Source: Bryopsis sp. KO-2023 (lineage: Eukaryota > Chlorophyta > Ulvophyceae > Bryopsidales > Bryopsidaceae). From it: a stretch of 64,000 nucleotides of DNA. This document shows, in pieces, positions 32,335 to 44,500 of this stretch (the stretch's first letter is position 1; every line of letters begins with the position of its first letter). Below the pieces are notes generated by a model. It made no database searches and was not told the DNA's origin. It was given only the letters and a program-made list of their open reading frames with translations. The stretch is from assembly GCA_030272585.1 (NCBI GenBank), contig BSYQ01000002.1:3224001-3288000 (forward strand). Direction: 5' to 3'. The position numbers and the translations under genes are program-made.

Positions 32335-33204
32335 CGAGGGTTGTTCGATAAGTTTGTAACATTCGACACTTGTTTTTCGAATTTTGATATGAATTTTTGC
32401 ACACATTATTATCTATACGTTTTAGCGAGGTCATCAAAATTTGGTGTAATTTGGTTTATCTGTGGCACCGTTACAGCGTCCAAAAATAATTATATAAAAT
32501 CCGAAAGAAAACGGATAAAAGTGTACCATTATTAAAAAAAAAACTACCTCTAAACTCCTCTTTCAACTTAGGGAGCAAGAAAAAGTCACTAGTGGCCAAG
32601 TTCAGCGATTTGGGGGGTTGAGGAACCAATTCAAAGCTACAAGAGGCCACCGTTCCCATTCTGACTTGAGAACTTTAGGCTTGTGCATTGTGGGACTCAT
32701 TTTCGCATTTTGAAGAGACTCTGCTGAGGCCTAATTTATCCTGTAGAAATGCATGGATCGAATCCAAACCTTAATTTAGCCTATTTTATATGTCTCCAAT
32801 ATTTTTTGTTTATTTTTTAGGACTAAGGCAAGGATTTGATCACATTCTCAAAAATTTGAAAGTCTGTCAGACCTTGGGGCATCTTTTGTGCTTTGTTCAC
32901 TTTTAATATCACCTCCTTTGCGGCAACAATATTTACACTCTTTCAAAGTGGTTTGCAAGTTTTTGTGGGTTTTCGTCGCGTTTAGCTCCCTTGGATATCG
33001 ATGCCCCTTGGAGATCCGCAACGCTATTTCTGACGGAACTATGGAGTCGACTGCCTTTTTTTGTTTGTAACGGTGACACTGATGGGTCAAACTACGCCAA
33101 ATTTTCAGGGTCCTAATAAATTTTATGAAAAAAAGTGCGTACAAAATTTCATATCAAAATTCGAAAACAAAGTGTCGAATGTTAAACTTATGGAACAACC
33201 CTCG
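32335..33204 (-). mobile_element. internally deleted Tc1/mariner (mariner-type) element
   Basis: The ends are inverted repeats of about 70-75 bp starting CGAGGGTTGTTC(G/C)ATAAGTTT, with shared GACAC, TTTTCGAATTTTGATATGAA blocks, flanked by TA on both sides (32333-32334 and 33205-33206). The terminal motif is typical of mariner elements. The minus strand keeps pieces of transposase. Near 32860-32900 TKDAPRSDRLS matches the end of the helix-turn-helix region (DxPRSGRPS). At 32471-32659 PPKSLNLATSDFFLLPKLKE matches the PPYSPDLAPSDYHLF segment that holds the third catalytic Asp, here still present in SDF. At 870 bp it is shorter than the usual 1.3 kb, and the section between these two pieces, including the first two catalytic Asp, is missing. 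Dead on its own but possibly mobilisable in trans. Confidence 0.85.
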
Positions 33205-36200
33205 TATATGGGCCGACAAAACCACATCCACTTCCTCTGAATTTAAATGAACGTCTCCCTCAAGCTGGTTTCAACTTCTTTTTCCCCTAGATTGAGTGTG
33301 CATGAACAAAACTCATATATACAATTGGTGGGCTTCTTCAGGTTTTCTATTTCAAATGTTGTGATATTAAAAATTTCGAGAAAAAAAGATTAGATAAGAT
33401 GATACCTCGATAGAAAGAATCACATTATCGAAACCAAGGTTCTTTGTTTATTTTGGTATGTGAAGTCAAAGCTATTTTGACCCGAAGTTTCCCCATTCAG
33501 AATAGTCAACTCACCGTTTACTCCAAAACAAAAAATCATATCCCGTATCCTGAAAAGCGTCCGCATTTTTTCATTTTTAAAAGAACCCATATCGGGAATT
33601 GAAATGTCCCATTCACATAATTAGATATTTTTTCTCTAGAGTTCCCAAAAAAGTAAAGAAATTATCCCAAACATCCTCAACTACCCCCCTTATTCGTGCC
33701 CTAGACGAAATCGATTTCCTAACTTTGGAGATCAAAATCGAAGCTGCTCTTTGGGGAATTTAATTTAATTTCTCACCTAATTTTAAAGCAGCTCGGCCAT
33801 ACCTTTACTCCTCATAGCCTGACTAGCCCCCGCTAGTGAATGGAGCCAATCCTTCTTAGTTGGCCTTGCTCTGCATATGATCATGTAGGTGACTCATATT
33901 AATATAATTTATATAGGAGCCTCGTAGTGACGAAATGTCTTATCTATTCTTTAAAAGCCACTTGATGGACCAATTGCACATATGACCAACCATATTGGTA
34001 GAAAAACATCGAAGTGGCCAATCGTGTCTTTAGGGTTTAAATTGCGGATTCTTCACAACCCTCTCAAAAGAAGGATATTACTCGCTGGCATAGAAGCTTC
34101 CGGGATCGTTTCGGGTGGATGACGCGCAATCAAACCGTCCCCCTTCGGGGTATCAAACCATCCACGATTGAGCGTTTTATAATTAACAACACCAACTTTG
34201 TGATGTGCGTCAAGAAGGGTCAAACTTTTACTATAATTAGTATAGTCTAAACCTCGTTTCCTCTTTCTAACGCGTCCCATGTTCATACTAGAGCTGCTAA
34301 TTGGAAGGTGCGTACACAGCGACTTTGTTTGCTACCTCCTTTGGGTCAAGCATTCAGCCTCCCGATCTCCATACATGTACTCTGCGTACGGTGTTGTCCG
34401 CCAGATCCATACAACCCCCCCGCACTCTGCGCTTGTACGCACACCTCCCCCCGTGAATTCACCCTGGTCAGACTGGAAACCGGACAAGTCGTATCTGCAC
34501 TGCTCGACACTTGAGGCGTTTCAAGCATCGTATCCAGCATTTCCCAGCAGCCATACATCTTTCATAAGGAACCTCCTTCATGCTCGGTAAAATGTCAAGT
34601 AACTTTCCCTTGCGGCTGGTGCCCATATTCGATGATTGTTTATTCGATCCTATTTGAGAAAAATGAAGTTCTCTCATAAGGTAATATCTAGAAAGAAAAA
34701 GTGTTTTTAAATTGAAAATTAAAAAATGATTTAAAATCGAATTTTAAATAAAGTCATGTTTTTCTTTTCAAATAATGAAGTGTCCTTCAAAAACAAGAAT
34801 TCAAGAACTGAAGAAAAACGAATACGATCAGGGGCATTCCCCTCCTTCCCCCCCGCAAAAAGAAATAAAAAAAAGTACACTTTCTAATATGTTATAAAAA
34901 CTTTGTGTCGGGTTTCGACCATTAGAGAGCAAATCTACGATAAGAAAAACCTTGGAAAGCAGAGGTCGAACTGATAATCAAAAAAATATATTGTTATAGA
35001 GTGTAAGTTATAAAGTGTAACTTTACGACCATGATGACGGTCATAACACATGATGAAAAACTTGGCTTTTTGAAGGACCGAAACATATAGTGACGACGTG
35101 ATATAAGCAATCATTTCAGGTAGTGGCCGAGCTACTTCTCTTGTAATCGTCATTCTGATTGGACTTTCATTAGCCACCATGTGTGTATGAGACGGAAGGT
35201 GCCTAGATGCGTTTCTTGATAAATACAAAAAGCAACTGGCTTAGTCCATCTTCATCATGATCCTCATTGTTGTCGTAACCTTAACGATGGTTTTGTCAAG
35301 ATTGTATGCCGTTGCGTGATGTCCCCTTTTTGGAGAGCATATTACCATATATGCGTGGAGCACATAATATAATGTGATATAGGATATATTTGACAGTAAG
35401 GACTGGCAGGTGTGAACGTCCATCTATTGTACTAGGGCCAATACTTTCCTCGCTCCATGTAGTGAGTTTTTAAGTCCTTGTGATGAATGCGCCGGTTTTC
35501 GATTATCTAGGGTGCATGCTTAAACCCGAGAAAATAAGAATATGCATTTTTGGACCTTACCAATCCAAGATCGTGAAATAGCACCTTACGTAGACTTAGA
35601 CGAACGAGCGTATACATATCCTGCTCATGTTGTCCAGTTTAGACTAGTGAATGGAAGTATAGCATAGCTAATTGCGGAAAGATAAAGGTGTATCCGCATT
35701 AAGGATTAGGTTCCAAAAAAAAACACTCGTAGAAAAACAAAAAAAGAAGTAACGTGTTGTGCACGTCTTTATTATCCCAAAGAACAACACTTTTTTGGTC
35801 TTAATTTCGCCTGTGCGGCAGAGGCTGTATATTCTTATGCATATGAAACCTTTTTACCGCTTTATTTATAGATGTATGTGTGACTTGCGAACCGTGTGAT
35901 GAGATTTTTCGCCTACTTAGTGTGTGAAGGAATCTTTAAGCATATACGCAAAAGGCCTATGGATGTCAAAGTGGTTGAGAATATATGCTATATGCTTGTG
36001 GATGATGAGGTGAAGTTTTCTAATCTTAGGTAGGCTATTTTTGATATGGATATGAAAAAATAAAAATGGTGACGTGCTTGATGCGATCAACTATTGTTAA
36101 TACCGTAGTAAAGAAAGAAAAACGCTTGGGGAAGACATGTTAACATCCTGCATTTTAAGTTTTTTTGAACGACGATGATGCATTCTACATTTCCGAATCC

Positions 36201-36463
36201 TATAGAAAACTGACCAAAACCTCTTGATCTCCCCTTAAAACAAGGTCGAATGCTTGGTTGGACCAAGTCTACTCCTTTAAGAATGGTTTCGCTCCATATA
36301 TGGCTTAGGAATCCTCTTGATTCACAATTAGAAGTCCATTGCGGATTTGTGTGGGAAGTCAGCGTTAAGCATAATGATGGAATAGGCCCACGATATGGAT
36401 GAATAGGTTGAAAGTTTGTCCCCTTATCAGAACTTGATGCTTTATCGAGGTCGGGCAAACATA

Positions 36464-37800
36464 TTAAAGCGGGCAATCCGCTGCTATACCGATACCTCTT
36501 TGTTTCTTGACACAATGGTAACACTTTCGCTCGTCCAAAGTCTTATCATGACCCATCAATTTAGTACAATTGTATGAAAGAAGCTGAATGGAGCCGAAAA
36601 AATAGAACATATATCTGTAACCTATTGCACAACATGTATGCATGACACGCACGCACCCATCCAGAACCGTCCTATCTTTCGTATTTACCAATTCTTCTTA
36701 ATCCCATAAAACTCGTTTGTTGAAAACGCTAAAAGAACCAAACGCCAAACGCACTGAATGCACCAAATACCAAACGTACTGAACGCACAAAGTTTAACAA
36801 GCGCTAGGACCCCTTCCTTATATCGAGGAAGTTAAAATATATCTTAAAGGATGCTTTTCTAATAGGCAAAATAAAGTACGGCACAGAGACCTTGAGCATC
36901 GTATGTGCGATCGAATGGAGTTGACATCGCGTAAGGCGGAAAAAAGCACGATAGGATTCTTCATCCTTGTGAGATAACAAACCGTAAACACACGGCACAC
37001 AAGTATTGCCATCGATATTATGGATAACATATATTTGTGTAAATAAGCGAGGAGCACTTTTAAAGGTCCCATCCATTGCCCATAATATCTTTTTTTGCAA
37101 CTTGCTGAGAAATCCACCTTTGAGTTTTGTTCATCTACATATGGATTCTTCGACCTCTTCTTTCGCACATGCTTTCATCAATTGATACACTAATCCAATG
37201 TACACTTTGATCTGGTTTCACCGTTCGTATACTCACATGCATATTAAGAAAATCCATTCTGTGATTCACAATTAAAGAAATGAGTCGATACAGGTCAAAA
37301 GTCGACGATGGCTCTACATGCTTAACAAGAACTCTTATGTACTGAAGAGTCTTTTCGACCGATGGCGCTGGCTTGGTAGGCTCTCGGGTGAACAAGTTTT
37401 GGTATAAGTGCGAAGATGTGTGGAACTTAAGCGCACCTTCCTGGGTAAATTGGGAATTTTAAAATCTTTGAAATCCTGTTAAAAAAACGAGTTATGTAAC
37501 CCCCCCCCAAAAAAAATAAGATCTATATAAGCGATTCTAGACAAAAATCTTTTTTTCGATTTCAAAACATACCAAAAATAAAGGATGTGTTTCAATGGGC
37601 GGTGAAGGCGAGAATACCGTAGGCAATTAAGTCAAATCAGTTCTGATAGCATCAACATGGCTCACATAAAAACGATGAATAATCGTCGATACATCTACAA
37701 GGCACCGTAGCGTTTCCTTTGCTAGAAAAGAAATGCCCAACGACCCAGAAGTGAATCTTTCCGTCTTTCTCTCCTATCTATATGATACACAATAGAGGCG
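36464..37800 (-). mobile_element. degenerate MULE transposase remnant (FLYWCH type)
   Basis: On the minus strand, 37100-36930 encodes LWAMDGTFKSAPRLFTQIYV, IHNIDGNTCVPCVYGLLSHK and DEESYRAFFRL. This is the start of the MULE DDE domain, including its first Asp in MDGTFK. Upstream, about 37800-37690, a piece with KGNATVPCRCIDDY resembles the W-R-C...C part of a FLYWCH zinc finger, which precedes the DDE domain in this MULE group. Downstream, 36691-36464 has ERKCYHCVKKQRG. The reading is broken by several stops and frame changes, so it is inactive. Terminal inverted repeats and 9-bp target duplications were not located, so the ends are approximate. Confidence 0.65.
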
Positions 37801-38692
37801 TAATTTTTCAGAACAAAACTTATGGAGTAGTTAAGGAAGACGATGCAATAGTGGCCATTTATGACTTCCTGACGAAAAAGCCTTGATTAAACCTTCAATC
37901 GGGGCTGCAATTTTTGCGTGTGAGATGGTGCTGCCCATGTCTTTGTGGTTTTAATCTACATTCACGTAATGACTTGACATCACACATTCTCGACGAATTA
38001 TTGTTACTTGTAGCACTTGTGACACTGTAACACTACCGGTAACAAGGACCCATGACTAGCACTACCCTCTATCGCTTTACTTCTGCTCGTCTCCGGGAAC
38101 CTCTTTTTAGAGATTTCTTTCTTTCCACCTCTCCAATGCCACCTCTTGAAACGCTCAACTTCAATTTATTTTTGTTCTTTCTCGTCTCTTGCAATTGAGA
38201 GTGAATCTTTGCATCGTCAAATGGTAAAAGAAGGGTAGAATGACAAGGGCAATCATAAAGATTGAAATATTCCAACTTTTCTTTTTTACCTTCTCACAAA
38301 TATAGAGTTTCCTCCTATTAATCTGTCCCTAATATTTCCGTCTTTTCCTTCAATTTCACTACAAGTACACTATTTTCTTGAAAGGCCTACCCACGAAACG
38401 AGATCGACTTTCATTTTCGAGGTCGCATTAATCTCTTTTCTTTTTTAGCACGAGAAATTAGAATTTCGTAGAAAATGTACGAAATTAAGGTTTGAGCGCA
38501 GCTACCCCTTTCGTTTGTAGCTACTATCGCTTAAAAGCTATCTTTATTTTGTCTTTTACCCGACGATATCTCTTATTGTTCTTTTGGTGATCTTGGACCC
38601 CTCGCAAGAAAACAACAATGATGCACATGGGGCATCAAGAGCGACTCTTGGAATCTTCCTAGCTAGAAAAAGAGGTGGAGGTAGGGGTTATA

Positions 38693-39111
38693 TGATAGTG
38701 AAGCTTGTGGGTGACGCAATAGTGGTCGGCTGTGTTGATTGGATTCGTGATAACTTGCTGGCTAACGCAAGTATACTTGTGGGGTTTGTTGGTTTAGACA
38801 ACTCTCTAGCTAGCGCGGTTGTGAACGCTACTAGAGCACTTGGTTGGATAAGTGATTGCGTCAGGCAAACACTTAGACACACACACACAAACACACACAC
38901 AAGCGGGAACACACCAATCCCACGAATCCCGAGTTCTTACAAAATAAAGTGAATGTCAAAACAACGAGTGGGCCTCTTAAGTACCCCTAAGTGTAGTACG
39001 CTGACGCATGCCCCAAACTCTGGGTCTAATCTGTCTTACTCGCGAACCCGCATGCGTCAGCCACCCTCGGCTCTATCCCAAACTACCTCGTATAGCGCTA
39101 AAAGACTAACA
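38693..39111 (-). repeat. 3' LTR of element 1
   Basis: 419 bp, no difference seen from 48351-48769. Contains a (CA)n tract. A G-rich purine-type tract lies just inside it (about 39112-39125). Confidence 0.93.
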
Positions 39112-39306
39112 TACGCCCCCCCCGCAAAAAGTGGGCGCCCACGCACACCAAAACACAAAGAAAAACAAAAACACAAAAACACAAACACAAAACTCACCCA
39201 CGCCCATACCCACACCCAACTGTCTTGGACCTGTCTCTTGCTCGGACGTCTCTGACAGCTGCTGCACGCACATACTTGGTCGACGATAACTCCTTTTCCC
39301 TCCTCC

Positions 39307-41205
39307 TTAACGCTGTTCCTGCGCTTGCGCTTGCTGAATAGCACGCTGCTCCTGCGCATGCGCTTGCTGCACTGCACGATACCGGACACAGGGATCAAAT
39401 GCGGCAGCCACCCTCTTGGACTTAAGGAATGGCAGATCCCTTGTGATGCCGGACACCTTGAGCTGCCGCTTCACACACATGTTGCAGTGTGGCAACTTCT
39501 CGTGCTCAGCCGGGAACGGAGGGATTTCTTCGAACGTCGAGCGTGTCAGCTTCAACATATGGGCAGGTAGAGAGAATGGGGAGACGGTGGCGATGGACTT
39601 GTTGTCCACTTCCGCGACTTTTTGGACCGCCGTGACGATGCGCCCCAGCATCGAGTATGCCAACCAATGAGCATCACACACGAGGTGATACCCACAAGGA
39701 AGGACGGAATACTTCTTCTGCGTCAGCCGCTGAGCACTTGCTTGCATTGGGCTTCTCCCGCACCAAATGCACATGGGCAACTCGTGAAAGTGCCGGTTGC
39801 CGCGGTAATTTTGCAAGGCTCGGTCCCTGGGGTTAGTATATTGGACCTTCGGCCATTTCTCTGACGCAGTGATGGGGTTGCAAGCCTCCTCGATATCCTC
39901 CCGTGACAGGTTCACTTCGCTGGGTGCAGCATCCACTTTGTCCTGAGCAGCCGCCCTTAGTCTCCTGAGCTTAACCTTTTCTCGGAAAGCCCGAAGTGCT
40001 GCTTCTGTTGGAGCTAACTCCAACGGTGGATGGACCGCACGCTGAACCTCTGTCACCTGGCTTGGCCCTTCATCATTCCGTATTTCCCCGTCCTCCAGTT
40101 CAGAACTAGGACCTTCGAGCCTAGGAGGTGGACTGCCGAAGTCAATTTCTTCGTTAAAATCCAAGTCCAAAAGCTCCTCCTCTCTCATGTCGAATAAGTC
40201 CTCCCCCGGTGCTATTGCGGTAGCCTCATCTCCGGGAGTCTGAACTGTTGGCGCTGGTTGTGAGGGTGCTGGAGTCTTTAATGCGGCAGCCTTTAACTTG
40301 AGTAACAAGTTGGCTCTTGCTGCATCTCCAGGCATACGATCCCTCGGTGGCTCACCACCTTCATCGTCACCGTCCTCTCGCCTTCTCTTTCCGTGTGGAT
40401 CTTCATCCCTACACGGCGAGCTTGGACGTTTGTTTTTCCCTTTCCCCTTGCCCTTGCTTGAGCCTCCCGCATCATCGTCCTTGGACGGTTCCAGATCAAG
40501 TGTTGCGTTTGACAACAGAACTTGGACTTGGCGATCCAGTTCTTCGCGTACCCGTGGTGCTGGTACCGCCGGGTTCAAACGCAGCATCTTGTCCGTTGTT
40601 TCGCTCTGCACTTGAAGTTTTTCAGAGCCGTCTCTGAGGGACTCTCCCAGCAAATCGATCTGCAGCTCTTGTTCTGCCAATTCCTTCTTAAGGTTGTTGG
40701 CTGCTGCACTCCACGCGGTTGCTACAGCTCGCTGCAGCGTTTCCTCTACCGCGGTAAATCGATCCACCATTCCCCCGAGAGCTTGTTTACGGAGGTCATT
40801 CTCACGATGGTTAGCCATCATGTGAGATTGGAACCTTTGCTTTTTCAGCTTCATGGCTTCCAATTTTTCTTCCAAGACCTTGGTCTTGTCCTCCGCTTCT
40901 TTCTTTTCCGCCTCCGCCTTATCCTTGGCTTTCTCCGCTGCCTCCTTCGCAGCCTCAGCTGCTTTCGTCCGGTCACTCAACTCTGAGAGCTGCCGGGTTA
41001 AGGCCTCATTGTTCTGCAGCACTTCCTCTGCGGTCGACGTAAAGTGCTGCAGCTCCTCTTCTTTTTGAGCTACCTCCGCTTCCAACCTCGCAATAATTGC
41101 GGCGGGTGTGTCGGCAGCCATTATGTTTGTCGGAAAGAAAGATATAACAACGGTTTGTGCGTCTTTAGACTCTTTTTCACTCAGGAGCTCGCTCCGTTTA
41201 CACAA
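39307..41205 (-). CDS. third ORF of element 1: coiled coil plus RING-like Cys/His cluster
   Basis: 632 residues from the first Met; a more natural start may be MAADTPAAIIARLEAEV at 41121. A long coiled coil comes first, then a Lys/Gly/Asp-rich segment with basic KRRRED, an acidic middle, and a C-terminal cluster CIWC...CGYHLVCDAH...CNMC whose spacing resembles a RING finger with a long last loop. There is no signal peptide or membrane segment, so it is not an envelope protein although it sits where env would be. The C-terminus ends in Ala/Gln/Glu repeats. Function unknown. Confidence 0.8.
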   Translation of the reverse strand: MCKRSELLSEKESKDAQTVVISFFPTNIMAADTPAAIIARLEAEVAQKEEELQHFTSTAEEVLQNNEALTRQLSELSDRTKAAEAAKEAAEKAKDKAEAEKKEAEDKTKVLEEKLEAMKLKKQRFQSHMMANHRENDLRKQALGGMVDRFTAVEETLQRAVATAWSAAANNLKKELAEQELQIDLLGESLRDGSEKLQVQSETTDKMLRLNPAVPAPRVREELDRQVQVLLSNATLDLEPSKDDDAGGSSKGKGKGKNKRPSSPCRDEDPHGKRRREDGDDEGGEPPRDRMPGDAARANLLLKLKAAALKTPAPSQPAPTVQTPGDEATAIAPGEDLFDMREEELLDLDFNEEIDFGSPPPRLEGPSSELEDGEIRNDEGPSQVTEVQRAVHPPLELAPTEAALRAFREKVKLRRLRAAAQDKVDAAPSEVNLSREDIEEACNPITASEKWPKVQYTNPRDRALQNYRGNRHFHELPMCIWCGRSPMQASAQRLTQKKYSVLPCGYHLVCDAHWLAYSMLGRIVTAVQKVAEVDNKSIATVSPFSLPAHMLKLTRSTFEEIPPFPAEHEKLPHCNMCVKRQLKVSGITRDLPFLKSKRVAAAFDPCVRYRAVQQAHAQEQRAIQQAQAQEQR

Positions 41206-41570
41206 ACACTAGGGCAAAATGGTTCAAGGGCTGCGCTTATAAGGCTGGGTGACTCGTACACTTTCCTCGTTGGGTTATTGGGGTGAGACACCAACGTTTT
41301 GCTCGGTTGGAGTCTCGTCAAGACCACCTCAACACGTCACTTGATAGGGGTTTTCTCGGAACAACCACACTATCTCGAATGTGACATCGTTTGCCCGGTT
41401 TCTAAAGTACTACTGAAGCTACACTTACTGCGCCAGCCAAATAACTTAGGCACCTAACGCATTAAAGATAAAGAGTTGGTTTGGAAGTCGACAGAGTTTT
41501 TCTAAGGTATCCTTTTTCGCGCCCCCTTGCTATAAGGAGTTCCACCTTAGCCATCAAACACTCTGTTTCC

Positions 41571-44500
41571 CTATTCTCTTCCTTTCTGCAACTCTTTTCT
41601 TTCTTTCTCTTTAAATGCGCGAAGTATATCTGGTGCGTTAACCAGATTAGCTTCAGGTTCCCAAGTAGCGTCAAGTAGATCGTATCCTTTCCACAGCACT
41701 AGGTATTCACGATTGCGTTTACCTCTAGCCCTTAGGATATTTTCGACCTCATACTCTACTTCGCTACCAATCAACTCTCCTTCTGGAGGTTGTATCTGCC
41801 TGCTGTTATCACTCGAGGCGTGATAACGCTTGAACTTAGAAACATGAAACACTGGGTGAATGAGCCATGTTTCCGGAAGTTGAACTCTGTAAGCCACCTT
41901 TGATATTTTCTCCACAATTTCAAAGGGACCCACAAATCGACGGCGCAGTTTGGGACTCACTTTGTTCAAAGCAGCCAACGGAATAAAACGGCTTTTTATC
42001 AGGACTTTATCCCCTTTCTCAAAAGCAATATCTTTCCTCTTCTTGTTTGCACTCACACACATTCTGTGTTGTGCTCTAGAGTAATATGCTTTTGCGGTAT
42101 CTAAGTCCTGTGCCATCCGTGCTACCATAGTCTTAACTGCTTCCACTTGAAATTGCGTTGCCGTCCCACCAATGTTTGGTGTTTCTGGATGGTACCCATA
42201 CATCAAGTATGCAGGTGCGAACCCTGTACTCGCATTCACTGCATTGTTTGCTGCAAACTCTGCTGTAGGTAAATACTCAACCCACTTATGGGGATACCTC
42301 TCAGCATATGGCCTTAGAAAATTTTCCAGAGTACGTATGGTAACCTCACTCTGCCCATCCGTCTGAGGGTGGTAAGCTGTACTCATACGAATCTCTGTAC
42401 CCAGAGCTTTAAAAAGCGTCTGCCAGAACTTGCTGGTAAAGCGAGGGTCTCTATCAGACACAATCACTTTAGGTAGGCCATGGTTGCGGTAAACATGTTC
42501 GATAAAAAGTTGGGCGTATCCTGCAGCGGTAATCTCTTTAGTACATGGGGCGAAATGCACAAACTTGGTAAGTCTATCGACAAAGACAGCTACAGCACTA
42601 AACCCATTGGATGCTGGTAGATCTGTCACCAAGTCAGTGGTAATCTGCTCCCACTTCCGCTCAGGTATTGGCAGGGGTTGAAGTAAGCCCATAGGCTTCT
42701 GTGTGTCAGCCTTTATTTGTTGGCACACAGGGCATTCGCGCACAAATGCCTTCAACTCATTCATCCACCCCTTCCACCAATATCGCCGCGCGAGGATTTC
42801 TCCTGTTCGCGCTGGTCCTGTATGGCCTGCTGAAGGTGTCTCATGGCACTCCTTCATGATCTTATTGCGCTGGCCTTTAGGAACCACCACTTTCTCGACT
42901 AACCCTCTCTTTGGGACCGTCCAGAGTATTCCCTCTCTGAGGAAATATCCCTCAACTTCCTCGCCACTCTCAAGCTTCCGCAATATCTTCACCAAGGAGT
43001 TATCAGCTTGGAGGGCTTGTTTCCACTCATCTTGGCTTGCTTGATGCACTTGCCAAGTGGAAATGTTCATCGCAGTTTCCACGGGCTTAGGAACACTGCG
43101 GGAGAGAGCATCTGCTAACACATTAGCCTTGCCTTTGATATAGGAGATCTTGGGGTTGATCGAAGTCAGGTACCCCGCCTCAAGCCATCTTGCTTGGGTT
43201 CTAGAAAGGTTCCTCTGCGACAGAATATGCGTCAGAGGTTGGTGGTCAGTGAACACTGTTACTCCACCCGCACAACCTTCTAGATAATGTCTCCACTGCA
43301 CCATCGCATAACATATTGCACACAACTCTTTGTCGTATGGTGCATAGTTAAGCTCGGCAGGCTTGAATCTACGTGAGAGGTAAGCTATTGGCTGTAGCCC
43401 CTCTCCGTGATCCTGTGTTAACACGGCACCGATGGCCTCATTCGACGCATCAGTGATCACAGTGTAAGGCAGTGACGCATCTGGAAAAATAAGGACGGGA
43501 GCTTGACTTAAACGCTTTTTCAGTTCATTGAATGCGCCACGCTCAACCTGTCCCCATCTCCAGGGATGGTCTTTTTTCACTAAGTCATGGAGTGGTCCAG
43601 CAACATGTGCAAACTGGGGAATGAATTTCCTGTAGTATGAAACCATTCCAAGGAAACTACGTACATCACTAACACTCTGTAGTTCCTTCCACTCCTTCAC
43701 TGCCTTCACTTTTTGTTCCTGTGGTTTTAACCCACTTCCGCTAATGCGGTAGCCAAGATAGTCTACTGTTGCGACAGCCAGCTCACTTTTACTTGCCTTA
43801 GCAAAAAGCTGATATTCTGCTAGTCGCGACAGGACTTTCTCTAAGTGTTCGGCATGCTGTTCCATGTTTTCAGAGAAGATGAGTATGTCATCGATAAAGA
43901 CAACAACAAAATCATCTAAAAACTCTGCGAGTAGGTCTTGCACTAGAGTTTGGAATTGCGCTGGGCAATTGGTTAGCCCAAAAGGCGCTACCAAAAACTC
44001 AAAGTGACCGTATCTCGTGCGGAACGCTGTTTTATCTGTATCAGATGGCCTTACTGGAAATTGCCAATAGCCTGATCGCAGATCTAACTTCGAGAACACT
44101 TTGGCTTTGAACACTCTATCCATCAATTCTTCTGGCAGGGGTAAAGGATACCGGTTTTTCACCGTCACCTTATTGATCCACCTGTAATCCACACACATCC
44201 TTAAGCCTCCATCCTTTTTCGGTACAAATAGGATTGGCGCGCCCCAAGGGGACTCGGATGGTTTGATTTTCTTCTGTTTCAGAAGGTAGTCCACTTGTGC
44301 TTTCACTTCATCCAGCTCTGCTGGTGAAAGCTTGTATATTGGACGATGGATAGGTGTTGGATCCTCCAGGTCTATCTTCAACTCATGACCTTTTCTTTTC
44401 GGAGGGATCCCTGGGGGTAAATCACGAGGGAACACACCACGGTGTTTTTCTACCACCTTTTTAATTTCGGCAGGGGTGTCTGAACGAATAAGTTTGCCAA

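Larger units (their letters stand above)
27073..38687. other. repeat-rich, decayed mobile-element region
   Basis: AT-rich, without intact host genes. Supported content is listed separately (mariner, MULE, palindromes). Weak traces are an 18-bp inverted pair at 27085-27102 and 27255-27272 with two mismatches, a zinc-knuckle-like FYCGKDHGKHYK at about 32067-32105 (+), and a charged coiled-coil-like minus-strand stretch at about 29790-29970. Tandem-like ACGCACTGAATGCACCAAA units lie at 36728-36790. Everything else is unassigned. Confidence 0.5.

Noticed and set aside
38878-38902. CRISPR-like or satellite array
   Set aside because: It is a (CA)n microsatellite inside the LTR, repeated in all four LTRs.
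39307-41205. Third ORF as an envelope gene
   Set aside because: No signal peptide, membrane segment or furin-type site; it is coiled coil with a Cys/His cluster.
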